Below are positions 1 through 8,855 of a stretch of 64,000 bases of DNA, in pieces. Position 1 is the first letter of the stretch, and each line of letters starts with the position of its first letter. A program made the translations under genes and the position numbers. The DNA lies in NCBI GenBank assembly GCA_020634035.1, contig JACKCM010000003.1:496001-560000 (forward strand), given 5' to 3'. Source of the DNA: Candidatus Obscuribacterales bacterium (GTDB lineage Bacteria; Cyanobacteriota; Vampirovibrionia; Obscuribacterales; Obscuribacteraceae). The notes below the pieces were generated by a model. It was not told where the DNA came from and did not search any database. It was given only the letters and a program-made list of their open reading frames with translations.

Positions 1-37
1 TGCGACAACTAAGGTTCTGAGTAGCAGCATAGAAATA

Positions 38-3000
38 CTAGAAAGAGAAGAGGAACTCCAGATCTTCCTGGGTAAGCTCTTTGGCCATTTTCTCATCGCC
101 GCCGATAACCAGCTCAGCCAGCTCTTTCTTTTTCTGTTGCAGAGCGAGAATCTTCTCTTCGACGGTACCGCGAGTGATCAGTTTGTAGTTGAAGACATGG
201 CGGGTCTGACCGATACGGTGCGCTCGGTCGGTGGCCTGATTCTCCACAGCCGGGTTCCACCACGGGTCATAGTGGATAACATAATCTGCCCCGGTTAAAT
301 TGAGACCGGTACCGCCGGCTTTCAAGCTGATCAAAAATACCGGGATGTCGGGGTCTGCGTTGAATTTCTCTACTTTATCCAGTCTATCTTTAGCCGGTGT
401 CTGACCATCGATATATTCGTAGACGATACCGTCTTTCTCGAACTCTTTGCGAACTAAAGAGAGCATTTTCACAAAAGAGCTGAAGACCAGAATTTTGTGT
501 CCGCCATCGATGATATCGTGGATGAGATGAACCAGGGTCTCCAGTTTAGCCGAAGAGATAATCTTCTCCGGAGGCAGATCCTTGAGCAGTCTTGGATCAC
601 AACAGACCTGTCTCAAACGCAAGAGAGCATGGAGAACGGACATATGCGCTCTACCGAAGCCTTTGCTTGCTATTTCGTTGAATACGGTCTGACGACATTC
701 ATCCAACACATCCAGGTAGATAGAGCGTTGATCCTCGTCGAATTCGCACAGATGTACTATGTCCGTACGCTCGGGCAGGTCTTTCTCCACCTGAGACTTC
801 AGTCTTCTCAGTATGAACGGATGAACTATCTTGCGAAGCTTTTTGCCTGCGCCATCGAGACCGGCTTCTATCGGGCGCTCGAAGGTATCGTTGAAGTCTT
901 TATAAGATCCGAGGAACTCAGGCATCAAGAAGTCGAAGAGAGACCAGAGTTCTCGCAGGCGGTTCTCCACCGGGGTTCCGGACAGGGCGATTCTATGAAA
1001 TGCCTTCAGGCTCTTGGCGGCTACGGCACCGACAGATTCGGGGTTTTTGATATTCTGGGCTTCATCAAGAATCAGATACTCGAACTGGACCTTCTTCAAC
1101 TCTTCGTAATCGCGCCGGATAATACCGTAAGTGGTGAAGACCACATCGGGTCTCTTGCCCTTGGCTCTCAAAAGCTTCGCCAGGAGTTCATTACGGTCCC
1201 GGCCCAGATAAAGCTCGGTAGAGAGCTCCGGAGTAAACTTACGGGCTTCGCTCAACCAGTTGTAGACAACAGAAGTAGGTGCAACCACCAGTGATGGCTT
1301 GCGATCTTCAGAGCCTTTGCTATCTGCGTTCTTGTAGTGATGAAGAAGCAGAGCCAGAGCCTGAATAGTCTTACCAAGACCCATATCGTCAGCCAGTATT
1401 CCAGCCAGGCCATACTCACGCAAGAAGCCAAGCCAGTTGCAGCCCTGTTCTTGATAAGAGCGCAGCTCTCCTCTGAAAGTATCGGGTACCGAAAGGGCTT
1501 CGAGTTCCTGGAAGTGATGAATCTTGTTGATGAAGTTATCGAAGCCCTCATCACAGTTCACTTCTATCTCATGGGTATCGAGGGCATGCAAGACGCTGAG
1601 CGCTTGATAGAGCGGTCGCTCCCCGGCTTCGCCCTGGCCGACAGTTTTAAGCAGCCCCAGAAGTGTTGCCGAAGGAATCCGCACAAACTGACCATCGGCC
1701 AGCTTCAAGAAATTCTTGTTGGTGAATAGACAGGGTAAGACCCGCTCCAGCTCGACCCGCTCTCCTTCGGTCTCTAAAATCAGGTCGCAGTCGAATTTGA
1801 ATGAGTCTTGCTTCAAAGACAGATCAGCTCGAACAGAAAGCTCTTTGGGTCGGACCCGATAGTTTTTGAGCTTCTCGAAGCCGCTTATCTCCCAGTCGCT
1901 GCATTGCTCGGAAGACAAATAATAGAGGGTCTCCAGAGCAGGTTCACCTTCGAAGAAGAAACGATCCACCACGGTGCGTTCCGGTTGCAGGTTGGTGAGG
2001 AAAAGACGTACCTGACTCTCTTCTTCCCATAGTCTTTCAACCCAGACACTCTGACCACTATCAGAAATAGTCCGGGTGAACTTCTCTGATTCGACCGCAC
2101 TGGTCTCATCGCGAGAGGGCAGAACCAGATCACCGTATTTGAAACCGAGGCATAACTCGAGCGCAGACTCGTTCTCTTCGTTCATAACCGCAGCGCCCTT
2201 TTTCTCGCTCAGGCTGATCACCACCCGGGGAGGCTCGGTGATGGCAATTGGAAAAGGAGCGGTGGTCTCGTCGAGCTTAATCGACATGCGCTTGCGAAAG
2301 ACAGGAAGATCGGCAAGCAAGCGAGGCACCACATCGAGTTTGATGGTCATCTCGCCATAGCTGTCGAAATACTGGAACATCTTGTGCAGGGCGCTGACAT
2401 CTATAGGATAGAAAGTAGATTCTGTTTTCGATAAAACCCAGCTCGACTGACCCAGGAAGAAGACCGGCTCTTCAACCGCTGTGCCGTCAGGTTTCAATCC
2501 TTCGAGCTTAAATAAAATCTCGCCGTTTTCGGTTTCAGAGAGAATGGCACCAGGTTTTAGAGGAACATTGGAAAATTTGATCTCTTCATTGGTGGTTGTG
2601 TTAATCACCCGGGCACAGAGACCAAGGTGGCCTATTACAAGCCCCTCATCGCCCCGGGGTATCCGATGCCCGCCAGCCTGACCCTTGGTGGTCTGGGGAA
2701 GATCGGTCAAATAGCGGGTCAGCTTCCAGATTTTGGAATCTTTCTCCAGAGTATCGAGGATCTGGGGAGGGACCTTGAGTATGTTGACTTTACCTTCGAC
2801 CTCTCCGGGCACCACACCGACAATCAAAGCCAGTGGTTTCTCGAGAATCAGCACGCCCAACTCGAAAGAATCGGAATCGGGCTCGACCCCCTCTTCTAGA
2901 GGATCATCTAGATACTCTTTGGCTTTGGGCGCTTTGGCGCTGGACTGACCATTGCGACGATCCGAATCGGGCAGATCGAAGCGAATGCCTGGATGGCTGC

Positions 3001-3295
3001 GAGCTATATGGGTGAGCACCACCGCCACAGAATGTTTGCAGATCGGCTCGAAATAAGGGCAGGAGCATTCTGCCTTGAATTCATCCTGACTTTGAATCGC
3101 TACATCGACCTGGTAAGGCTGAGGTTCAGAGCCGATAACCAGAGCATGTACCATGCTGCCGGTATCGTTCTCTTCGTATTTGAGAACTTTCTTACGCCGG
3201 TAATACTGCACTCCCCGGCGATATACGGGTTCACTGCTTGCTTGTTGAAGGCTCTTGAGGCCTAGTACTTGTCTGTTATTCTGGCCGGAAGTCAT
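38..3295 (-). CDS. SWIM zinc-finger SNF2-family helicase
   Basis: A 1085-residue Snf2-type superfamily II ATPase, probably a DNA translocase used in transcription or repair. An N-terminal SWIM zinc finger is visible (C77, C79, C86, H88). A long middle region without a recognised domain follows to about residue 600. The ATPase core then shows Walker A DDMGLGKT at 636-643, the Walker B box DEAQ, the SGTP motif, and the C-terminal helicase lobe with GGTGLNLT and the DRAHRIGQ box. The size and SWIM-SNF2 order match the bacterial HepA/SWIM group. It is transcribed alone on the minus strand with no partner gene next to it. Family is certain; the substrate cannot be read from the sequence. Confidence 0.95.
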   Translation of the reverse strand: MTSGQNNRQVLGLKSLQQASSEPVYRRGVQYYRRKKVLKYEENDTGSMVHALVIGSEPQPYQVDVAIQSQDEFKAECSCPYFEPICKHSVAVVLTHIARSHPGIRFDLPDSDRRNGQSSAKAPKAKEYLDDPLEEGVEPDSDSFELGVLILEKPLALIVGVVPGEVEGKVNILKVPPQILDTLEKDSKIWKLTRYLTDLPQTTKGQAGGHRIPRGDEGLVIGHLGLCARVINTTTNEEIKFSNVPLKPGAILSETENGEILFKLEGLKPDGTAVEEPVFFLGQSSWVLSKTESTFYPIDVSALHKMFQYFDSYGEMTIKLDVVPRLLADLPVFRKRMSIKLDETTAPFPIAITEPPRVVISLSEKKGAAVMNEENESALELCLGFKYGDLVLPSRDETSAVESEKFTRTISDSGQSVWVERLWEEESQVRLFLTNLQPERTVVDRFFFEGEPALETLYYLSSEQCSDWEISGFEKLKNYRVRPKELSVRADLSLKQDSFKFDCDLILETEGERVELERVLPCLFTNKNFLKLADGQFVRIPSATLLGLLKTVGQGEAGERPLYQALSVLHALDTHEIEVNCDEGFDNFINKIHHFQELEALSVPDTFRGELRSYQEQGCNWLGFLREYGLAGILADDMGLGKTIQALALLLHHYKNADSKGSEDRKPSLVVAPTSVVYNWLSEARKFTPELSTELYLGRDRNELLAKLLRAKGKRPDVVFTTYGIIRRDYEELKKVQFEYLILDEAQNIKNPESVGAVAAKSLKAFHRIALSGTPVENRLRELWSLFDFLMPEFLGSYKDFNDTFERPIEAGLDGAGKKLRKIVHPFILRRLKSQVEKDLPERTDIVHLCEFDEDQRSIYLDVLDECRQTVFNEIASKGFGRAHMSVLHALLRLRQVCCDPRLLKDLPPEKIISSAKLETLVHLIHDIIDGGHKILVFSSFVKMLSLVRKEFEKDGIVYEYIDGQTPAKDRLDKVEKFNADPDIPVFLISLKAGGTGLNLTGADYVIHYDPWWNPAVENQATDRAHRIGQTRHVFNYKLITRGTVEEKILALQQKKKELAELVIGGDEKMAKELTQEDLEFLFSF

Positions 3296-3485
3296 TCTGG
3301 TATTTTTTTTCGGGTACCAAACTAGAGATGACGAACTGAAAGTAGATACGACAGGATTTCCATCTAAAAGAGATACGCACCTCGTTCAAGGTTGCGAATC
3401 AAGACAGATGGTCCTCTCAACTTATTAGCTTAGCACGGCTCGACGATTTCAGTCTTGATAATGGCTTATTTAAGATCAGCCTTAA

Positions 3486-4691
3486 TTATTTGGGGCTCAT
3501 ATCGATATAGCCGGAACCTTGGTCCAGACCCGAAGCCTGAGCAGAGCCAGAGCCTGCCGCCGCCGCACCGCCGAAGCCGGCAGCCTGACGGAAAGCATTG
3601 TCCACTATTCTTTGCATCTCCATCTGTCGATTTTCCAGGGTAGCGCAGTAGTCGTGCAGCATACCGGCTTGATCCTTCAAGACCTGAGCGTTCTCGCTCA
3701 GACTGGGAAGCAATTCTTCTATCTCCTCCAGAATCGAACTCTGAGGATGGGCAGGAGGGCGCACTCTCAATTCGTGCGACCCATTCTGAATACCTTGCTG
3801 AATACCTTGCTGATTTCCTTGCTGAACTGCTCCACCAGGCAGAGCATCGCGCAGTTTCTCCAGGGCAACTTTCAAGCCGACCGCTCGACGATAAGCCTGA
3901 TCCGCCTCTTTTTCCAGCGCCTGCTTGCGTGACTTCTGGGCTTCCAGTTCCTGAGTAAGATGCTCCAGCGCCTTTTTACGAATATCCAGCTCTCTTTTGA
4001 AGGACTCCACCTCTTTCTGCTTCAACTCGAGACCCCGCCTGCGCAACCAGACCACCAGGAGCACTACCATGGCAAAAGCGGCTGTACTGAGAGTAATAAA
4101 AAGATAGCCCCGCTTGGCGCCGGATAGCACCCAGAATCCCTTAGTCAGAAAGTTGCCCAGGTCCTCTAAAAATGGCGGCGGAATCGAACGAACATAATAA
4201 AGACGCCCTATTACCTGGCCATCCATAGAGTCGACAGAGCCGACTTTTGTGGCTTTGTCAGAACGGGGAGATTCGTGTTCGTAGAGCGGCTCAAGAATAG
4301 CCGGCGCCGTCAGAAGGTCGAAGGGCTCTTTGAGATTGTTTAGATATTCCGGATTGATTTTTTTATGCCAGGACTCACGATGATAAACCTTGTTGGTCTG
4401 CCAGAGTACGGTCTGCCCTTCGGGATCGGTGATCACCAGCCCGAAAAGACCGTAGGTAGAATCAAGGGTTTTCTGCACCAGCTCGCTTTTACCCTCCAGA
4501 ATCATTCTTGAGAGAGTCGGCGGTAGACTGTGGTGCAGAATGTTGAAGTCGGTGGTCTGAACCCGATAGATGGTGCCGTACCAGTAACTTTTATAGTTCG
4601 CATGGCAGAGAATCAACCAGGCCAGTAAGCTGCCCACAATTACGATGGGTACGAGAAATCTCTTCTGTAGTGATAGAAAGAGCTGGTCCAT
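3486..4691 (-). CDS. Membrane-anchored sensor-like protein with coiled coil, no output domain
   Basis: A 401-residue protein with no family I can name. TM1 spans about residues 12-29. An extracytoplasmic domain of about 165 residues follows, with a Cache/PAS-like stretch (GLFGLVITDPEGQTVLW near 80-97). TM2 is at about 197-217. A charged coiled coil runs from about 217 to 275, then a short QQGI-type repeat encoded by a 15-bp repeat near 3790-3830, and further helices rich in Met and Gln. The topology is that of a chemoreceptor or histidine kinase, but no HAMP, kinase, cyclase or methyl-accepting domain is visible. It may signal through a partner or act structurally. The start is the ATG at 4691. 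Confidence 0.8.
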   Translation of the reverse strand: MDQLFLSLQKRFLVPIVIVGSLLAWLILCHANYKSYWYGTIYRVQTTDFNILHHSLPPTLSRMILEGKSELVQKTLDSTYGLFGLVITDPEGQTVLWQTNKVYHRESWHKKINPEYLNNLKEPFDLLTAPAILEPLYEHESPRSDKATKVGSVDSMDGQVIGRLYYVRSIPPPFLEDLGNFLTKGFWVLSGAKRGYLFITLSTAAFAMVVLLVVWLRRRGLELKQKEVESFKRELDIRKKALEHLTQELEAQKSRKQALEKEADQAYRRAVGLKVALEKLRDALPGGAVQQGNQQGIQQGIQNGSHELRVRPPAHPQSSILEEIEELLPSLSENAQVLKDQAGMLHDYCATLENRQMEMQRIVDNAFRQAAGFGGAAAAGSGSAQASGLDQGSGYIDMSPK

Positions 4692-5250
4692 ATATATCGT
4701 CTCCGGCTGCTACAAGATATAACAGTCGGCTGGGGTGATGTACATACGTACTAATACCATGAGAAATTCGGCGCTTCAACGGACGTAAATGTAGTGGAGA
4801 CTACAAATTCCGAAAAAGTGTTATGGAGCCAACACTATCAGACGTTAAACCTCCGGATGTCAGGGTATTAATAAAGTGTTGGTTCCGAACCGGAGGGCTC
4901 TGAATAGCCAACCTCATTACAATTTAAAAAATGGGTTCAAACCCAATAATTAATATGGGTCAGTCCGCTACAGGCGGATAAACAAAAAAAATGAGAACGA
5001 CCGGGTCTTAGCCCCGGTCGTTCTGTTTGCGCAGGATTTTGCCGAAAAGGTGGCACCACATTCACCACCATGAACGCGATTATTTTTCTGCTGTTGCGCT
5101 GCTCGAAACATTAATAAGCAAATGCTCCGCTTGACACCAAAGCACTTTAAAATAAGGTAGTATAGGGCCGTTGAACCTTAGGATTTTAGTAACTTGCTCA
5201 CCAGGGCATACTTTCAACTGGCGGCAAAACAACATTAAGAAGGACCAAAA
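4692..5250. other. Stem-loop-rich intergenic region (candidate structured RNA)
   Basis: There is no convincing gene in 559 bases. Between 4791 and 5024 a series of inverted repeats can be paired by eye. These are GTAGT/ACTAC (4791-4795/4800-4804), AGTGTT/AACACT (4817-4822/4831-4836), an 11-bp helix 4826-4836/4875-4885 that competes for the same bases, and CCTCCGG/CCGGAGG (4850-4856/4890-4896), which interlocks with the 11-bp helix as an H-type pseudoknot. Three more follow: TGGGTT/AACCCA (4932-4937/4940-4945), TCCGC/GCGGA (4964-4968/4974-4978) and a 12-bp terminator-like hairpin (4994-5024). A TTGACA box at 5131-5136 may belong to the downstream gene, but the nearest good -10 is too far away. 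Confidence 0.4.
4983..5024 (-). terminator. Perfect 12-bp hairpin with T-tract on the minus strand
   Basis: The arms 4994-5005 and 5013-5024 pair perfectly around a 7-nt loop. On the minus strand the hairpin is followed by a run of Ts (the A-run at 4984-4990), as in an intrinsic terminator. No minus-strand gene lies just upstream of it, so the transcript it would end is unknown. On the plus strand the T-tract is poor. Confidence 0.5.
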
Positions 5251-6759
5251 GTGAGACTGGGTGACCTCCTTACTCAAGCCGGACTCTTAGAAGCCAAATC
5301 ACTGAGAGAAGCGATGATGATAGCCAAGCAGCAAGGGCTGCCGGTGGGCAGAGTGCTTATCATGGCTCAGTTCATCAGTGAACCCAATCTTCAGGCTGCA
5401 GTGCAAGCGCAGTCTTTGATCAAAGACGGACTTGCAGAAGCGGACCTCGCCATCGAAGCTCTGAAACGTTGCGCTTCCGACAGTGTCTCGCTTGATCAAG
5501 CCCTTGCCGATCTGGGCTGGACCGATACATCTACCACCCTTTCTAACAAGCTTGGCGAGCTGATTGTCGAAGCCGAAATACTGACTGAAGATTCCCTCAA
5601 AGAAGGACTAGCTCAGGCCGATCAAAGCGGCTTCCCACTTGGTCGAGTCCTGGTATCCATGGGCTTGATGACAGAACAATTGCTGGCTTCGGCGCTGAAT
5701 GCCCAGATTCTTGTCCGAGACGGCAAAATCAGTAGAGAACAAGCCATCCAGGGTCTCAGGTCTTGCCGTGATCGCCAGATCAGCCTCGAAGAATCGCTTT
5801 CCGAGCACGGTCTTACCATGCCTTCGAAAGAGTCGATTCGCCTCGGAGAGCTTCTGGTAAACGCTCAGATCATAGACACAGATCGCTTGATGCAGGCGGT
5901 GGAGCTTGGTCTTGTCGAAGAGAAACCAATTGGCCAGGTTCTGGTCAATCTTGGTTGTTTGAACAACGAAGAGCTCGATACCACCCTGATGATTCAAAAG
6001 TGCGTGGCCGAGGGCAAGGTCACCAAAGGCGCCTCCGGAGAGCTTTTAAAACTGATGCTCACCGAAGGTCTCGATTATGACGAGGCGATGAAAGCGATAC
6101 AGGCGGTGCAACCACGTCAATCCAGAGCCTTGCCCCTTTATCAATTTCTTCAGCTCTCCGGCATAATCACTGCTAAGGACATCGAAGAGGCTCTCAAACT
6201 TGGTTCTAAAGACACCGAGCTGATGGGTCGGATGCTCCTTCTTACTAATTCCATAGATCAGCATGTCCTGAGCTGCGCCATCGAACTGAACGCCCTCATG
6301 ACAGCAGGCACGCTCAAAGCAGAACAGGCGATGCTTGCCATGGGACTCTGCCAGAACAGACAGTGCACCGTGGCCCAGGCCTTCAAGAGTCTCGGCTGGA
6401 ACACCGAGTTTCCCGGTGCGAATTCACCTGACTCTGTCAATACTCAAGACACGATTCCTCCTTCTCCGCCTACTGCTTCTCTAAACTTAGACGATCTACC
6501 ACCGGCTCAGCCTGACCATGTATCAGAAGCGCAGAAAATCCTCACCTCTGATTTCGAAGCCCCGGCTCGCGCTGGAGCAGCAACCGGAGAACATCCGGCC
6601 TTTCAAGATCATTCCGACAGCGGTGCTGACTACACTGCAACCACCGACGTACCGCCTCTAACAGTAGAGCTGACCCGTGGCGGACCCGAAGACGAAAAGC
6701 AACCGGAATCCGATACCGATTCGGCAGCTCGCAAACGTCTTTCGGATTTGATGCCCTGA
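5251..6759 (+). CDS. Four-repeat MshEN/GspE-N-like protein with acidic tail
   Basis: A 502-residue soluble protein. About residues 1-395 consist of four tandem units of roughly 95 residues. Each begins LG(D/E)LL or a variant, continues with a PxGxVL(V/I) turn and an L..AL..Q helix, and ends in an ALxxLGW-like stretch. This pattern resembles the type II secretion ATPase N-terminal domain (MshEN/GspE-N), whose RLG box can bind cyclic di-GMP. Units 1 and 3 keep RLG; units 2 and 4 do not. No ATPase domain follows. Instead there is a Pro/Asp/Glu-rich disordered tail (about 395-502). The start is GTG at 5251 with an AGAAGGA ribosome site. A small single-domain relative lies at 57677-57985. The domain assignment is by pattern only. 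Confidence 0.75.
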   Translation: MRLGDLLTQAGLLEAKSLREAMMIAKQQGLPVGRVLIMAQFISEPNLQAAVQAQSLIKDGLAEADLAIEALKRCASDSVSLDQALADLGWTDTSTTLSNKLGELIVEAEILTEDSLKEGLAQADQSGFPLGRVLVSMGLMTEQLLASALNAQILVRDGKISREQAIQGLRSCRDRQISLEESLSEHGLTMPSKESIRLGELLVNAQIIDTDRLMQAVELGLVEEKPIGQVLVNLGCLNNEELDTTLMIQKCVAEGKVTKGASGELLKLMLTEGLDYDEAMKAIQAVQPRQSRALPLYQFLQLSGIITAKDIEEALKLGSKDTELMGRMLLLTNSIDQHVLSCAIELNALMTAGTLKAEQAMLAMGLCQNRQCTVAQAFKSLGWNTEFPGANSPDSVNTQDTIPPSPPTASLNLDDLPPAQPDHVSEAQKILTSDFEAPARAGAATGEHPAFQDHSDSGADYTATTDVPPLTVELTRGGPEDEKQPESDTDSAARKRLSDLMP

Positions 6760-6865
6760 CTCCCTCTTTGAGCGCATCAGATTCAGTACCACCGGAAATG
6801 CCGGTGTCCGGCTCCTGCCGGTAATTTAAATTGATGAATTAACCATCTTGAGAAGTGTTTTATGG

Positions 6866-6875
6866 TATGAATTAC
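6866..6875 (+). promoter_or_regulatory. Possible extended -10 promoter of the superoxide dismutase gene
   Basis: The sequence TGGTATGAAT has the TGn extension followed by a TATGAA hexamer, about 40 bases before the dismutase start. TTGAGA lies too close upstream to serve as a standard -35. Two short CCGG-rich hairpins just upstream (about 6809-6842) may mark the end of the preceding transcript. Confidence 0.3.
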
Positions 6876-6915
6876 CGTTAAGTTAAGCGACCCCTGGAAT
6901 ACTTAGGAGTAAAAC

Positions 6916-7527
6916 ATGCTTAAAGAAAAAGTTGCATACAAGCCATATCAGGCCAAAGACTATTCGCACCTGAAAGGCTTGAACGGCATTTCCGATGAGA
7001 CCATGGAAATCCATTTCGGTCTCTACAACGGCTACGTCAACAACACCAATATCCTGAACGAAAAAGTCATCGACCTTACAGAAGCCGGCAAAAGCGGCAC
7101 CCCTGAATACGCAGAATTGAAGCGTCGTTATGGTTTCGAATACAACGGCATGCGCCTGCACGAATACTATTTCGGCAACCTTACCGCTAGCTCCGGAGAG
7201 CTCAAAGAAAATAGCGATCTCGGCAAAGCGATAATCGAAACCTATTCTTCCATCGATGTCTGGAAGAACGATTTCTGCAAACTCGGCGCCCTTAGAGGCG
7301 TGGGCTGGGTGATTCTCTTCCAGGATCCTTGCACCAAGACCCTCTCGAACCACTGGGTCAACATGCACGAAGATGGCGTTGTCGCCGGATTCAAGCCGAT
7401 TCTGGTCATGGATGTATGGGAGCACGCCTACTTCCGGGATTACAAACCGGCAGACCGACCCAAGTACATCGAAGCTTTCCTTTCCAACGTTTGCTGGAAA
7501 GAAGCCGAAAGCCGCCTGATCAAATAA
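6916..7527 (+). CDS. Fe/Mn-family superoxide dismutase, atypical
   Basis: A 203-residue Fe/Mn superoxide dismutase that converts superoxide to hydrogen peroxide and oxygen. The four metal ligands are recognisable as H33, H82, D166 and H170 (the last two in the D-V-W-E-H signature), and the GVGW strand is present. It departs from textbook SodB in the first ligand helix: the segment after H33 is one residue shorter than the E. coli form, and the second-shell His there is replaced. Metal preference cannot be read. No signal peptide is seen, so it is cytosolic. The start is ATG with TTAGGAG ahead, and an intrinsic terminator follows. It is a single-gene unit. Confidence 0.88.
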   Translation: MLKEKVAYKPYQAKDYSHLKGLNGISDETMEIHFGLYNGYVNNTNILNEKVIDLTEAGKSGTPEYAELKRRYGFEYNGMRLHEYYFGNLTASSGELKENSDLGKAIIETYSSIDVWKNDFCKLGALRGVGWVILFQDPCTKTLSNHWVNMHEDGVVAGFKPILVMDVWEHAYFRDYKPADRPKYIEAFLSNVCWKEAESRLIK

Positions 7528-7567
7528 GCATCAGGTCGCCATTCAATAAAAAAGCAAAACAGCTTGA

Positions 7568-7597
7568 AAAAGACCTTCCTTTCGGGGAAGGTCTTTT
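7568..7597 (+). terminator. Intrinsic terminator after superoxide dismutase
   Basis: A perfect 12-bp hairpin (7568-7579 with 7586-7597, loop TTTCGG) closes in an A-run on the left and a T-run on the right, 40 bases after the dismutase stop. Confidence 0.85.
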
Positions 7598-7802
7598 GTC
7601 AGAGCTAATATTCAACAATTCTATAAATGAGTAAATCAGCCAATTATCAAGGGTTTCAGGCGACGCCGGGTCAGTCTGTCAAGCATATAATTTGTAAAAT
7701 CTATACTTTCGATAGACAATGAACATCCGTTTCTCATGCTAAGCAGCCTTCGAGCCGTTAGAACAGTTTGACCACAAAATAAAAAGGCCAGGACAGAAAT
7801 TG

Positions 7803-8825
7803 ATGAATACGACCGAATCGGCGAGAAAACCCATCCCCTCCGCTCCAGTGGACGAAGAAGCACTGGAGGCAATGGAAATACCCGAAGAAGTCAATCCCAA
7901 GTCCGAAGTGAGCGATTTCTCTCCCGAGAGCGAGCTGGAAATTGAGCCTGAAATAGATTTGGATTCAGATTCAGAGATCGACCTCGCTCAAGAAGAGTTA
8001 GAGAACGAAGAAAATTACGACGAAGACAGCGAAGAAAACGAATTTCAGGAAAGACAATACCCCTACGATGTGCCCAGACCGGCTCTCACCCTGGATGAGG
8101 CCTCGTATATTCTCGGCAAGTCTATCCGGGCGATTGAAAGAAGCATCCATGGCAAATGGGGCAACAGACTGCCAGAAGGCTGGCAGGCCAGAAAAATGAA
8201 GATAGACGGAGAGAGCGAGTGGAGAATCATCCCACCGGCCGGTTTCCGAATCAGACACACCATATCAAAGTCGAAAGCCGATCCGGCTAACTACGAACAA
8301 GAAAGCGGCGACACCATAACTGGTACCAATACCAGCCTGACCGAAGTAGAAGACGCCATCCCCGTCGATGAGAATCAAGAAACAACAAAGTTCAGCCACG
8401 ATTCCAAAAGTAACGGACTGAAGCTGCCCGGTTTCGGCGTCGCTATCGAGAACTTCATCACCTCCGCCAGCCAGAAAGCCAAGAACGAGATCGCCCGAGC
8501 CACCAGCCTGAGCCAGGAGATGGATCTCGATATGGGTCATCCCACCATCGTTATCGACCGCTCCGACGATGTCGAGCGCTTGCTCAGGGAGCTGGCCAAT
8601 ACTCGCAAAGAGCTGGCAGAAGAACGCAGGTTGCACATGGATGATCTGAGATTGCTCAATCAGATGCAAACCTCTATGCGACTCCTCGAAGACCATGCCA
8701 GCCAGACCACTTGCTTGAAGGACGAACTGATTCAAGCCCGAGAAGCTTTGAAGATGCACAAAGAGCAGTATGAAACTTATCTGAAGCTGCCCTGGTGGAA
8801 GAAACTCTTTATCAAGGCTCCCTAA
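7803..8825 (+). CDS. Acidic protein with HTH-like module and coiled-coil C-terminus
   Basis: A 340-residue protein of unknown function. Residues 1-95 are very acidic and probably disordered. About residues 98-160 look like a MerR/excisionase-type helix-turn-helix (LTLDEASYILGKSIRAIER, then a wing-like WRIIPPAGF segment). Residues about 240-325 form a heptad-rich coiled coil, and the protein ends in a basic, aromatic tail (LPWWKKLF). It opens an operon with selW, cmk and the M50 protease gene; the next gene begins 30 bases later. I chose ATG 7803, with AGGA nine bases ahead, over TTG one codon upstream. A DNA-binding regulatory or chromosome-organising role is inference. Confidence 0.7.
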   Translation: MNTTESARKPIPSAPVDEEALEAMEIPEEVNPKSEVSDFSPESELEIEPEIDLDSDSEIDLAQEELENEENYDEDSEENEFQERQYPYDVPRPALTLDEASYILGKSIRAIERSIHGKWGNRLPEGWQARKMKIDGESEWRIIPPAGFRIRHTISKSKADPANYEQESGDTITGTNTSLTEVEDAIPVDENQETTKFSHDSKSNGLKLPGFGVAIENFITSASQKAKNEIARATSLSQEMDLDMGHPTIVIDRSDDVERLLRELANTRKELAEERRLHMDDLRLLNQMQTSMRLLEDHASQTTCLKDELIQAREALKMHKEQYETYLKLPWWKKLFIKAP

Positions 8826-8855
8826 ACCGAGATATTGCCTTCCAGGAGAATTTCC

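Noticed and set aside
4826..4896. Cyclic di-GMP (GEMM) riboswitch
   Set aside because: Although the downstream protein is MshEN-like, the conserved GEMM core sequence is not present; only generic pairing is seen.
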